A stretch of 64,000 bases of DNA from Streptomyces zagrosensis (lineage in GTDB: Bacteria > Actinomycetota > Actinomycetes > Streptomycetales > Streptomycetaceae), in the NCBI RefSeq assembly GCF_014203645.1, contig NZ_JACHJL010000026.1, forward strand, positions 1-64,000, read 5' to 3'. Under the pieces are notes generated by a model. It was not told the DNA's origin. It saw only the letters and a program-made list of their open reading frames with translations, and searched no databases. The position numbers and the translations under genes were made by a program. Positions within the stretch are counted from its first letter, which is position 1, and every line of letters starts with the position of its first letter. This document shows, one piece after another, positions 30,601 through 39,057 of the stretch.

Positions 30601-31571
30601 CCTCGCAGCGCCCCGACACCGCTCGGGGCTTTGGGCCGCCGGTGGTCGAACTGGTGGCGGCGGACTACGCGTACGAGGACGGGCCGCCCGTGCTCAGCGC
30701 GGTGAGCTTCGCCATCCACGAGGGCCGGGCGACGGCGCTCCTGGGCCGCAACGGTGGAGGCAAAACCACGTTGCTGCGGCTGCTGAGCGGTGGCCTGCGG
30801 TGCGCGCCGGGCCAACTCGTGCTGGAGGGCAGCCCGGTTCGCTACGACCGCAAGGGGCTGACCCGGCTGCGCACGACGGTGCAACTGGTCGTCCAGGACC
30901 CCGACGACCAACTCTTCGCGGCCTCCGTTGAGCAGGACGTGTCGTTCGGGCCGATGAACCTGGGGCTACCGGAGGAGGAGGTGCGCGCCCGGGTGCGCGA
31001 CGCCCTTGAGGCACTGGACATCGCGGGGCTCAGGGATCGGCCCACGCATCTGCTCTCGTATGGGCAGCGCAAGCGGGCGGCCATCGCTGGCGCGGTGGCG
31101 ATGCGACCTCGGGTCCTGGTGCTGGACGAACCCACAGCCGGCCTCGATCCGCACGGGCAAGAACGGCTCCTTGACGTGCTGGCGCGGCTGCGCACCACGG
31201 GCACCACGATCGTGATGGCCACCCACGATGTGGACCTCGCCCTGCGCTGGGCGGACGACGCGGCGGTGCTGACCGACGAGGGATTGCGCACCGGGTCGGT
31301 GGCGACGCTGCTGGCCCGGCAGGAGCTGCTCGACGCCGCCCGGCTGCGTAAACCCTGGAGCATGGCCGTCACCGAGGTGCTGACGGCGGGCGGGTTGCTG
31401 CCCAAGGGCGCGGCGGCACCGCGTACGCCCGAAGAGTTGGCCCGCTGGGCGGCGCCAGGCCACTTCGGCCCAAGCCTGGCCGGCTCGGGCCAGGACCCTG
31501 GCTCGGGCCCTGGCCCGTCGCCCAACGGGCTGCCGGGCCCGGCTGGCCAGCGCCTGAGCGACCTGAGCTGA
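30597..31571 (+). CDS. cbiO: Cobalt ECF transporter ATPase CbiO
   Basis: A 324-residue ABC ATPase: Walker A GRNGGGKTT, Q-loop VVQDPDDQLF (typical of ECF ATPases), signature LSYGQRKR and Walker B VLVLDEPTAGLD, then the switch His in MATHDVD. It drives the CbiMNQ importer. The ATG at 30597 overlaps the cbiQ stop by 4 bp. The last 50 residues are a Gly/Pro/Ser-rich tail with short repeats not needed for the fold. The four cbi genes form one cobalamin-repressed operon. Confidence 0.96.
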   Translation: MTSQRPDTARGFGPPVVELVAADYAYEDGPPVLSAVSFAIHEGRATALLGRNGGGKTTLLRLLSGGLRCAPGQLVLEGSPVRYDRKGLTRLRTTVQLVVQDPDDQLFAASVEQDVSFGPMNLGLPEEEVRARVRDALEALDIAGLRDRPTHLLSYGQRKRAAIAGAVAMRPRVLVLDEPTAGLDPHGQERLLDVLARLRTTGTTIVMATHDVDLALRWADDAAVLTDEGLRTGSVATLLARQELLDAARLRKPWSMAVTEVLTAGGLLPKGAAAPRTPEELARWAAPGHFGPSLAGSGQDPGSGPGPSPNGLPGPAGQRLSDLS

Positions 31572-31601
31572 CCTGCGGTGACCTGGCGGTTCACGGGCGC
31601 G

Positions 31602-31636
31602 CCCCAGGGGCGGCGGGTCGGGCCAACCCTGGGGCC
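31602..31636. terminator. Hairpin between convergent cbiO and GH3 genes
   Basis: GCCCCAGGG (31602-31610) pairs with CCCTGGGGC (31628-31636), 9 bp around a 17-nt loop, in the 79-bp convergent spacer. Confidence 0.6.
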
Positions 31637-31650
31637 AGTGACACGAGCCG

Positions 31651-34020
31651 TCAGGTGACCCGCAGCAGCGCCCTTCCGCGGGCCGTCGAGTCGCCGCCTA
31701 CGTAGACCTCGATGTCACCCTTTTCGACGATGAATCGGCCCGCGGTGTCGTTGGTCCAAAAGCCCACGTCATCGGCGCCGATCCGAAACCGTACGGTGCG
31801 GCTCTCCCCCGCGCCCAGGGTGATCCGATGAAAGCCGCGCAGCCTTCGGACGGGCTGCGCGATGCTCGCGACCGGATCGTGGATGTAGAGCTGCACGACC
31901 TCATCTCCCGAGCGATCACCGGTGTTGCGGACGGTGGCCGTCACCTCGACGGTCGCGCCATCGCGCAGCGCATCCGCCCCGATCCGGTCGGTGCTCAGCT
32001 TTGGGGCGCCGATCTCAAAGGTCGTGTAGCTCAGGCCGTGGCCGAAGGGGAACTGCGGGCCGGGCGGCAGATCGAGGTACTTCGAGGTGTACTTGTTGTC
32101 CGGATCGTAGGGGCGCCCGGTGTTCTCGTGGTTGTAGTGGATGGGAATCTGACCGACGGCGCGGGGGAAGGACACGGGCAGCTTGCCGCCGGGATTGACG
32201 GCGCCGAACAGCACATCGGCAATGGCGTTTCCGCCCTCGATGCCCGGTTGCCATGCCGCCACTACGGCGGGCGCGGAGGCCACCCAGTCGCCGCTGGTCA
32301 GCGGCCGGCCGGCCAACAAGACAACGGCGAACGGCTTTCCGGTGTCCGCGATGGCGGCGATCAACCTCGCCTGTGCGCCGGGCAGCCCGATGTCGCTGCG
32401 CGAGCTGGCCTCGCCGCTGAGCGCGGCAGGCTCGCCGACCACGATGACCGTCACATCGGCGGCCCGTGCCGCGGCCGTTGCCGCCGGGATGCCGCCGGTG
32501 TCGCCGCCTTGCGGGGGCACGCCCTGGGCGTGCGTCACCTTGGCCTTGGGCACGGCCTTCTTGATGCCGTCGAGCACGGTGGTGGCGGGGAACTTCTTGG
32601 CTCCGGGACCGGCCCAGCTCCCGAGCAGATCGGTCGAGTCGCCGAAGGGTCCAACGACCGCGACCGAGGAGGTGCTGCGGTGCAGCGGAAGCGTGTGGCG
32701 CTCGTTCTTCAACAGGACCATGGAGCGGCCGGCGACCTCGCGCGCCGCTGTGCGCGCCGCTGCGGTGGGCCCGCTGAGGACGGCGTCCTCGTCCGCGTAA
32801 GGACGGTCGAAGAGCCCCAGTTGGAACTTGATCCGCAGAATGCGGGCGACGGCGTCGTCCAGTCGTTCTCGGCTGATCTCGCCCGACGCGAGCAGCTTCG
32901 GCCCCTGGTCGCGGACGTGGGTGCTGACCATTTCCATGTCCACACCGGCGTTCAGCGCGAGCCGGGCCGCATCCGTGCCGTCCGCGGCGAAGCCGTGCGG
33001 AATCATCTCCTGCACGCCGGCCCAGTCGCTGACCACGAACCCCGAAAAGCCCCACTCGCGCTTGAGGACATCGGTGAGCGTGTGCGCGTTGCCGTGTGCG
33101 GGCACACCGCTGATGGTGTTGAAGGACGCCATGACGGTGGCGGCTCCTGCGGCCACGGCGGCCTTGAAGGGCGGCAGGTAGAGGTTGCGCAGCCGGGCCT
33201 CGGAGACATCCACCGTGTTGTAGTCGCGCCCGCCCTCGGCCCCTCCGTACGCGACGAAGTGCTTGGCGCAGGTGGCCATCCGGTCCCTGGCCGCCAGGTC
33301 GCTGCCATCGGCCCGGCCCTGGTGCCCAGTGACCTTGGCCGCCGCGAACCGCTCGGTCAGATGCGGGTCCTCGCCCGCGCCTTCGGCGATGCGGCCCCAG
33401 CGCGGTTCGTGGGTGACGTCCATCATGGGGGCGAACGTCCAGTGCACCCCGTTGGAACGCGCCTCGGCGGAGGCCACTCGGGCGTCCTTGGCGGCCATCG
33501 ATGGGTCAAAGCTGGCGGCCTGCGCGAGCGGGATGGGGAACGTCGTCCAAAAGCCGTGGATGACGTCGAGTCCAAAGATCAGCGGAATGCCAAGCCTGGA
33601 CTTCTCGACGGCGAGCCGCTGAAGGGCGTTGGTGTGGGCCGCCCCGTAGAGGTTGAGTACGGAGCCGAGTCGGCCGCTGCGTGCGGCCCGTTCGGCTTCC
33701 TCGTTTTGGCCACCGCCTGGGCCGGTGTCCCCGTTCCAGGAGAGTTGCTGGAGTTGGCCAAGTTTTTCTTCCACCGTCATCCGGCGAAGTAGCTTCTTGA
33801 TCTGGCCTTCGTGGGGGCCGCCTTCGTGGGGGCCGGTGCGCCGGGCCGCCGGTGGGACCGCGCCCGCCGTGCGCTGGTTCGCCGTTTCGTGGCCCGCCGT
33901 GCCCTGCCCCGCAGCCGCTTGAGCCGACTGTCCTGTGGCCAACTGGCCTCCCGTCGCGCCGCCCGCGGCGACCGTGCCGCCGATGACCGCGAGCACGGTG
34001 CGCCTTCGCATGCCGTCCAT
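31651..34020 (-). CDS. Secreted glycoside hydrolase family 3 (beta-glucosidase/xylosidase, BglX-like)
   Basis: A 789-residue enzyme. Residues 70-400 are the GH3 TIM barrel with KHF at 253-255 and the nucleophile Asp332 in FVVSDWAGV; then the alpha/beta sandwich domain and a C-terminal fibronectin-III-like domain (near GHGLSYTTFE). It cleaves non-reducing terminal beta-linked sugars. The N-terminus has a twin-arginine-like signal RRRTVLAVIGG followed by an Ala/Gly-rich region, so Tat export is likely. Residues 40-70 include a GPHEGGPHEG repeat. The ATG at 34020 was preferred because AGAGG lies 8 nt upstream; the nearby ATGs at 34029 and 34011 are possible. It is monocistronic. Confidence 0.93.
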   Translation of the reverse strand: MDGMRRRTVLAVIGGTVAAGGATGGQLATGQSAQAAAGQGTAGHETANQRTAGAVPPAARRTGPHEGGPHEGQIKKLLRRMTVEEKLGQLQQLSWNGDTGPGGGQNEEAERAARSGRLGSVLNLYGAAHTNALQRLAVEKSRLGIPLIFGLDVIHGFWTTFPIPLAQAASFDPSMAAKDARVASAEARSNGVHWTFAPMMDVTHEPRWGRIAEGAGEDPHLTERFAAAKVTGHQGRADGSDLAARDRMATCAKHFVAYGGAEGGRDYNTVDVSEARLRNLYLPPFKAAVAAGAATVMASFNTISGVPAHGNAHTLTDVLKREWGFSGFVVSDWAGVQEMIPHGFAADGTDAARLALNAGVDMEMVSTHVRDQGPKLLASGEISRERLDDAVARILRIKFQLGLFDRPYADEDAVLSGPTAAARTAAREVAGRSMVLLKNERHTLPLHRSTSSVAVVGPFGDSTDLLGSWAGPGAKKFPATTVLDGIKKAVPKAKVTHAQGVPPQGGDTGGIPAATAAARAADVTVIVVGEPAALSGEASSRSDIGLPGAQARLIAAIADTGKPFAVVLLAGRPLTSGDWVASAPAVVAAWQPGIEGGNAIADVLFGAVNPGGKLPVSFPRAVGQIPIHYNHENTGRPYDPDNKYTSKYLDLPPGPQFPFGHGLSYTTFEIGAPKLSTDRIGADALRDGATVEVTATVRNTGDRSGDEVVQLYIHDPVASIAQPVRRLRGFHRITLGAGESRTVRFRIGADDVGFWTNDTAGRFIVEKGDIEVYVGGDSTARGRALLRVT

Positions 34021-34470
34021 ACCATGCATCCTCTGAACGAAGTTGACTGACTGTGCGACGTGTTTTCTTCGAAAGACGCTGAAGCCCTTCGTCTTCTTGT
34101 GCCTTCGCCTTCTTGTGCCTTTCTGCGCCGAAGCGGTCAAGGGGTGGGGCGAGGTCGGCCTCTTCTTCCCGTTGTCCGCAGGGCGCGCGGAGCGGTCCGG
34201 CTTGGTCCGGCCGTCGCGGGCCTGGCTTCGCTGGTGGCCTTGGTCGCACGGCATGCCGCGGGCGAACGCGTCCGACCGTGCCGGCGCAGGTGACCGTGGT
34301 CTGGCCGTACGTGCCCCAGCAGCCAACCCCGTACGAGCCGGGCCCGGTCCATAGACGCGCGCCCGGCACACGCTCGGGTGATGGGGTCCACCCGTTCGCA
34401 GCCGCTGGAACCCGCCACGCGGCGCGCACGTTGCCCCCATGAACGGCGACGGCCGTAGCGGGGGTGCGCA
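34021..34470. other. Divergent spacer, GH3 / TerD-CAP
   Basis: No gene is seen in these 450 bp. A short imperfect tandem repeat based on CTTCTTGTGCCTT lies at about 34093-34122. Promoters for the two divergent genes are expected here; no CebR/GlcR-type operator was recognised. Confidence 0.4.
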
Positions 34471-35901
34471 ATGAACGAATTGGTTTCCGGTGGCAATCAG
34501 GTCCTGCCCGCGGGGGCGCTGACGGTCCGGGTCCGCGGACCCTTTGACGTATCGCTTCTGATCACCGACGACAGCGGGAAGGTCAGCGGCGACGCGGACT
34601 TCGTCTTCTTCAACCAGCCGTCCGCACCCGGCGCCCAACTGCACGGCGACACCGTCACGCTGTCGCCTGAGCAGCTTCGCCCGGGCGCCAGTCGGGTCAC
34701 GGTGGCCGTCAGCCCGGCCGAGCCCGGCGCCCCGCTCGGCGGCCTGCCGGTGCCCGCGCTGAGCATCGCACAGGGCAACGGCGCACCCCTCGCCCGCTTC
34801 ACCCCACCGCGCCTGGGTCCCGAGACGGTGCTGCTGCTCGCAGAGATCTATCGGCGCGGCGGGCATTGGAAGGTGCGGGCGTTGGGCCAGGGGTACGCGG
34901 ATGGCTTGGCCGGCGTGGCCCGCGACTTCGGCGTAGACGTGCTGGACGAGGCCCCACCACCGCCGGCCCCCGCTCCCCCGCCGGCGCCGCCCGGCGGTTC
35001 CTTTCGGCGGCCTTCGGCTCCGTTCGCCCCGGCGGCGAGCAGCCCCGCACCCGGGGCGTGGGCGGTGGGCGCCCGCCCTGCGCTCGGATCGCCGGTGGCC
35101 GGCGGACCGAGCGCGGGCGGTGACGTCCTCACGCGGGTCAACGCCCTGCGGTCACGTGTCGGCGCCCGCCTCGTCACGCTCGACGGGCGCCTGAGCAGCG
35201 CGGCGCAAGCACATGCCGCGGCCATGGCCGCGCAGGAGCGCCTGGGCATCGAAGCCCCCAACGGCACCTCGGTCTTCCACCGGATATCGAGCACCGGCTA
35301 TGTCTGCCTCACCATCGCCGAGCACCTGGTCTCCGGGCCGCGCACGGCGGCCGAATTCGTGGACTACTGCCAGTCCGATGCCAGGCGCGGCGCTCCGTTC
35401 CGCGATGCGTCGGTCGCCCACGCCGGAGTTGGCCAGGCCATCGGAGCGGCGTCGGGCGATGTCTACTGGACAGTGCTGTGGGCCGAGCCGTTCTCGCGGG
35501 CGGGCCTGGCGCGCACGGCGGCGGAGGTGGTGGCGCTCACCAACGCCGAGCGGGTCGCGGCCGGACTGCGCCCGCTGGCCGTCGATCCGCGCCTGACGAT
35601 GGCCGCGCAAGCGCACAGTGCCGACATGGTCACCCGCGGCTTCTACGCCCACACCACGCCCGATGGTCGCGAGCCCTGGGACCGAGCAGCGGCGGCCGGG
35701 TGCCCCCATCGGGGCATCGGCGAGAACATCGCCTGCGGCCAGCGCAGCCCCACTGACGTCGTCCGCGGCTGGATGAACAGCCCGGGCCATCGCGCCAACA
35801 TTCTGGCCGCCGGCTTCGACGAGATCGGCATCGGATACGCCACGGGCAGCCTGGCTGGCACGTACTGGACACAACTCTTCGGCACGGCGGGCAGGCGCTG
35901 A
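34471..35901 (+). CDS. TerD-domain protein fused to two CAP (SCP-like) domains
   Basis: A 476-residue three-domain protein. Residues 1-160 are a TerD/TerE-type domain: GGNQVLPAGALTVRV, DADFVFFNQPSAPG and LLAEIYRRGGHWKVRALGQG. TerD domains bind calcium and occur in stress and tellurite-resistance proteins. A Pro/Ala linker (160-215) leads to two CAP domains in tandem (about 215-350 and 352-470). The second has AAQAHSADMVTRGFYAH, RGIGENIACG and WMNSPGHRANIL, the family's conserved His/Glu/His cavity; the first is more divergent and lacks the clear GENIA block. There is no signal peptide, which is unusual because most CAP proteins are exported. Start ATG 34471. A 28-bp tandem repeat overlaps the stop codon. 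Confidence 0.9.
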   Translation: MNELVSGGNQVLPAGALTVRVRGPFDVSLLITDDSGKVSGDADFVFFNQPSAPGAQLHGDTVTLSPEQLRPGASRVTVAVSPAEPGAPLGGLPVPALSIAQGNGAPLARFTPPRLGPETVLLLAEIYRRGGHWKVRALGQGYADGLAGVARDFGVDVLDEAPPPPAPAPPPAPPGGSFRRPSAPFAPAASSPAPGAWAVGARPALGSPVAGGPSAGGDVLTRVNALRSRVGARLVTLDGRLSSAAQAHAAAMAAQERLGIEAPNGTSVFHRISSTGYVCLTIAEHLVSGPRTAAEFVDYCQSDARRGAPFRDASVAHAGVGQAIGAASGDVYWTVLWAEPFSRAGLARTAAEVVALTNAERVAAGLRPLAVDPRLTMAAQAHSADMVTRGFYAHTTPDGREPWDRAAAAGCPHRGIGENIACGQRSPTDVVRGWMNSPGHRANILAAGFDEIGIGYATGSLAGTYWTQLFGTAGRR

Positions 35902-36006
35902 AGCACACGGAACGGCGGGCAAGCGCTGAGGCGCACCGAACGGCGGGCTGGCACTGAGACGCACGGAACGGCGGGCTGGCACTGAGACGCACGGAATGGC
36001 GGGCAG
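35895..36006. repeat. 28-bp tandem repeat, four copies, overlapping the end of the TerD-CAP gene
   Basis: Copies at 35895-35922, 35923-35950, 35951-35978 and 35979-36006, each beginning GCGCTGA or GCACTGA and ending GGCGGGC plus two bases. A half copy lies just before, inside the gene. The first copy contains the stop codon. Confidence 0.9.
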
Positions 36007-36088
36007 GTGGTCGCGTCCTGTCCGCTGCCTCTCGTCCAGCGCGCTGTGGGTGGTCTGCATGCCGTGGACGACCCGCACGGGCAGAACT

Positions 36089-36138
36089 GTTCATGGCTGT
36101 TCATGACCGTTCATGGCTCTCCATGCTCTTCATGACTG
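36089..36138. repeat. 10-bp tandem repeat, five copies
   Basis: Units GTTCATGGCT, GTTCATGACC, GTTCATGGCT, CTCCATGCTC and TTCATGACTG follow without spacers. The stretch lies between the TerD-CAP gene and the end of the convergent membrane protein gene. Confidence 0.8.
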
Positions 36139-36178
36139 AGCTAGCCCGGCTTGCTTGACCTACGCCATCTCGCGCGCC

Positions 36179-36769
36179 TCAGACCCGACCGCTCCACTTC
36201 GGACCGATCTCGGCCCATGCGCACTCCCACTGCTCGTTGCGATCCCGCTCCAGCCTGCGCTGCACCAGGTGGCGGGCGATCAGCGTGACGCAGCCGAACC
36301 CGGTCGCCGCCATCGCGCCAAGGACCGCCGCCCGAGTGGTCGCCTGCTCGGGGCTAAGCGGCGTCGAGGTTAGCTCGCCGCGCGCGTCGGTCCACACGGT
36401 GACCCTCGCACCGGCCTTACGCCCCTCCTCCACCCGCGCCTTTCCGGTATGGGTGGCTCCATCTGGGGTCGTCCAGCGGACGGTGGCGTGCACCCGGTTG
36501 ACGCCGGGGTCACCCAGTTCGGTGGGGCGCGCCGGCACGTCCTTGACGAGTTCGGCCTGCGTTTGGTGCCGGTGCTCGTGCTGCTCCATGAGCGGTTCCT
36601 GCACGGTCACAGCCGTCGTTGCCCCCAACGCCGCCCCTCCCACCACCATGATCACGGCCGTGAGCAATACGGTCCACGCCTCGATCACGTCCGTACGGCG
36701 GCGTAGCGGATTGCGTCGCCAGCGCCACAGCCAACGCCGCAGGCCGCGCCGTATCGCCCGTGCGCTCAT
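36179..36769 (-). CDS. Rv1733c-like two-pass membrane protein
   Basis: A 196-residue protein. An Arg/Trp-rich N-terminus (RRWLWRWRRNPLRRRTDVIEAW) leads into a membrane segment (about 30-55); then an extracytoplasmic domain of about 80 residues containing VRWTTPDGATHTGKARV, and a second membrane segment (about 145-165). This layout is that of the Rv1733c family, which is expanded in Streptomyces and induced in dormancy in mycobacteria. Its function is unknown. A basic C-terminus follows the second segment. Confidence 0.8.
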   Translation of the reverse strand: MSARAIRRGLRRWLWRWRRNPLRRRTDVIEAWTVLLTAVIMVVGGAALGATTAVTVQEPLMEQHEHRHQTQAELVKDVPARPTELGDPGVNRVHATVRWTTPDGATHTGKARVEEGRKAGARVTVWTDARGELTSTPLSPEQATTRAAVLGAMAATGFGCVTLIARHLVQRRLERDRNEQWECAWAEIGPKWSGRV

Positions 36770-37088
36770 CGGCTCACCTCCTTGGCGAGTTGCCCTTCAA
36801 CATTCCCCTGCATCCCCTGCATCCCTACATTCCCCTGGTGCGTGGTCTTGGCGGGCCGTCCTGGTGGATTCCACCCAGCAGATCCAGCGAGCTATGACCT
36901 GTGACGCCCCATACGCACCCCATACGCACCCCATAGGACGCGGGTACCGTGCCCGCCCGATCGCATGCATGCCACCTGGTCGAGACGGCCAGGAACCGCG
37001 CCGGCCAGGCGCCGAGCCACCGGGTGGCGCGTGGCCTTGGCGTAAAACCCACCTCGGTGATCCCAGGCCCGGCGCTACAGTCGCAGGC
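36770..37088. other. Gene-free divergent spacer
   Basis: About 320 bp without a gene. It contains small repeats (CCCCTGCAT near 36808 and CCCCATACGCA near 36907-36935). Promoters for the divergent membrane protein and S4 genes are expected. Confidence 0.4.
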
Positions 37089-37463
37089 ATGACGGCAGAC
37101 GAGGGGACCGTACGAATCGATAGCTGGATCTGGTCGGTGCGGCTGACGAAAACCCGCTCCGTGGCCGCCACGGCTTGCCGGGGTGGCCACGTCCGGGTCA
37201 ATGGCGACCGGGTGAAACCCGCCGCTGTGGTGCGCCCGGGGGACGAGGTGCGGCTGTTCCATGCGGGGCGTGAGCGCATCGTTGTTGTCTCGCGCGTGGT
37301 CCGTAAGCGGGTCGGCGCTGCCGTCGCCGCGGAGTGCTACGTGGACAAGAGCCCGCCCCCGCCGCCGCGCGAGGAGGTCGCGGTGCTCGGCGTGCGCGAC
37401 CGGGGCACGGGCCGCCCCACCAAGCGCGACCGGCGAGAACTGGAACGCCTACGCGGCAACTGA
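37089..37463 (+). CDS. S4-domain RNA-binding protein (Hsp15/HslR-like)
   Basis: A 124-residue protein. Residues 9-65 form an S4 domain (RIDSWIWSVRLTKTRSVAATACRGG begins it, then HVRVNGDRVKPA), followed by a basic tail ending GRPTKRDRRELERLRG. This is the Hsp15 layout; Hsp15 binds stalled 50S subunits with nascent chain-tRNA and helps recycle them. The ATG at 37089 gives the normal length. A strong hairpin follows 14 nt after the stop. Confidence 0.93.
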   Translation: MTADEGTVRIDSWIWSVRLTKTRSVAATACRGGHVRVNGDRVKPAAVVRPGDEVRLFHAGRERIVVVSRVVRKRVGAAVAAECYVDKSPPPPPREEVAVLGVRDRGTGRPTKRDRRELERLRGN

Positions 37464-37477
37464 TCAGGCCACTTCCA

Positions 37478-37518
37478 CAGCCGGATGGCGCCGCGACATG
37501 CGCGGTGCCATCCGGCTG
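37478..37518 (+). terminator. Strong terminator after the S4-domain gene
   Basis: An 18-bp stem with one G-U pair (37478-37495 with 37501-37518) around the 5-nt loop ACATG. Confidence 0.85.
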
Positions 37519-37724
37519 ATCTGCTGCCACGGCCGGGCCTGGCTACGGTTCGCGGCTTCGGCCAGTGCACCACCCGGACGCCGGCGCGGTGGGAAGGCGG
37601 AATGGGGTAGGGATGATCCGCGCGGCCATCGAGCGCGCCGCGGATGTCCCGGTGGCTGCCTGGCCTGGGTGTTTCGGGGGTGTCCCGGTGCCTTGGACCG
37701 CGGCCGTGGAAAGGAGTGCGACCG

Positions 37725-38375
37725 ATGATGCGCTTTCAAGACCGCCGAGCGGCGGGACGCGCGTTGGCGGAGCACCTGCTGCCCTATCGCAAGGGCGGTC
37801 GGTGTCCCGATCCGCTGGTGCTTGCGCTTCCCCGGGGCGGGGTGCCGATCGGGGACGAGGTGGCCCGGTCGCTTGACGCGCCGCTGGATGTCATCGTCGT
37901 CCGCAAGATCGGCGCGCCGTTTGCCGAGGAGGTGGGCCTCGGCGCGGTAGCGGGCGATGACCCGCCGCTGTATGACCAGGCTGCGCTGGTGCAGTTCGGG
38001 CTGACCGAGGACGATCTGGCACCGATTCTCGCCCGTGAGCGGCAGGAACTGCAACGGCGTACCGCGCTCTACCGCCAAGGCAGGCCCGAGGCCGAGCTCG
38101 CCGGCCGCACCGCGATCGTCGTGGACGACGGCCTCGCCACCGGCTCGACCGCACGCGCCGCGCTGCGGTTCGCCCGGCGCCAGGGTCCGGACCAGCTTGT
38201 GCTCGCCGCGCCGGTGTGTGCTCCCGATGCGGTGCGGTCGTTGCGCGACGAGGCGGACGACATCGTCTGCCTGGAGCAGCCACCCTCATTCCACGCGGTC
38301 GGCTCCTGGTACGAGGACTTCGCTCAGCTCACCGACGACGAGGTGCTGCGGGTGCTGCGTACCGACCGCGGCTGA
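37725..38375 (+). CDS. Phosphoribosyltransferase family protein
   Basis: A 216-residue type I phosphoribosyltransferase-fold protein. LVLALPRGGVPIGDEVA lies near the N-terminus, and the PRPP loop AIVVDDGLATGSTA is intact. Stand-alone proteins of this group in actinobacteria often have no assigned base substrate. GGAG lies 8 nt before ATG 37725; the codon at 37728 is an alternative start. The gene is monocistronic and convergent with the molybdoenzyme pair. Confidence 0.88.
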   Translation: MMRFQDRRAAGRALAEHLLPYRKGGRCPDPLVLALPRGGVPIGDEVARSLDAPLDVIVVRKIGAPFAEEVGLGAVAGDDPPLYDQAALVQFGLTEDDLAPILARERQELQRRTALYRQGRPEAELAGRTAIVVDDGLATGSTARAALRFARRQGPDQLVLAAPVCAPDAVRSLRDEADDIVCLEQPPSFHAVGSWYEDFAQLTDDEVLRVLRTDRG

Positions 38376-38508
38376 CGGGTCGCCGCACCGCGGCATGGCC
38401 GGTTGGGCCAGCCGCGGCAGCAAGAACCAGCCGGGCCCAGACCGATGAGCCGCCGCAGGCGCACCGGCGCCGCTTTGCGTCAACTACCCAAGTGCCGCGC
38501 CCGAAATC

Positions 38509-38560
38509 GTCACAGGCTGATCAAGATCTGCGTGGTCACAGACTGCTCAAGATCTGTGGG
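38509..38560. repeat. 26-bp imperfect tandem repeat overlapping a stop codon
   Basis: Two adjacent copies (38509-38534 and 38535-38560, 22 of 26 bases equal) each begin GTCACAG and contain TCAAGATCTG. The stop codon of the leftward 173-residue gene is in the right copy. Confidence 0.8.
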
Positions 38561-39057
38561 GACAGCGTCTTGAGCTGGGTATTGACCCAGCGAAGCTGCC
38601 GGAGAGTACGCGGGTGGCAAGCGGTGGCCAGCCCCAGCAGACGGCCGTCCTTACGGGCCTGCGCCACCTGCGCCAGCATCTCCCAGGACAGGAAGTTGCC
38701 GGATGCAGTGAGGTACAGCGCGCGGAGGTCGAGCAGGAGCAGCGGCCCGGATTCGGGGTGCGGCCCGATGACCTCGGCGGCCACATCGCGTACGGTGCGG
38801 TCGCCGGTGGCCCGCTGCGGGTCGGCGAACGGCAGCCCCGGCGCGCTGGGCTGCGCGTCGGTGGCCAGGTCAAGGCCGTAGTCGAGGCCGGTCCGCGCCA
38901 AAAGCCCGACGTGTTCACGGGACCAGCCGGCGAGGTCGGTGGCGACGTGGTGCACCTCGTGCTCGGCGCGGTGGCGATCGGCCGCGGCGACCAGTTCCCT
39001 GGCCAGTGCGCTTTCACCGTGGTACAGCGTGCGTAGGGTCAGGGTGACGCCGTTCAT
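38536..39057 (-). CDS. Protein of unknown function coupled to a molybdopterin oxidoreductase
   Basis: A 173-residue protein that I do not recognise. It begins MNGVTLTLRTLYHGESALARELV and has an HEVHHVATDLAGW segment, rich in His, then helices; it has no signal peptide, membrane segment or cysteine cluster. Its ATG overlaps the stop codon of the oxidoreductase (ATGA), so it is almost certainly made with that enzyme. Possible roles are a maturation chaperone or a small partner subunit; neither can be shown from sequence. The 3' end is duplicated as a 26-bp tandem repeat. Confidence 0.8.
   Translation of the reverse strand: MNGVTLTLRTLYHGESALARELVAAADRHRAEHEVHHVATDLAGWSREHVGLLARTGLDYGLDLATDAQPSAPGLPFADPQRATGDRTVRDVAAEVIGPHPESGPLLLLDLRALYLTASGNFLSWEMLAQVAQARKDGRLLGLATACHPRTLRQLRWVNTQLKTLSPQILSSL

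Noticed and set aside
31828..33792. Plus-strand open frame of 654 codons opposite the GH3 gene
   Set aside because: Antisense shadow of a clear GH3 enzyme with composition typical of reverse-strand translation.
31651..34866. Longer GH3 protein of 1071 residues
   Set aside because: The extra N-terminal 282 residues are antisense to the TerD-CAP gene, and the Tat-like signal marks the real start near 34020.
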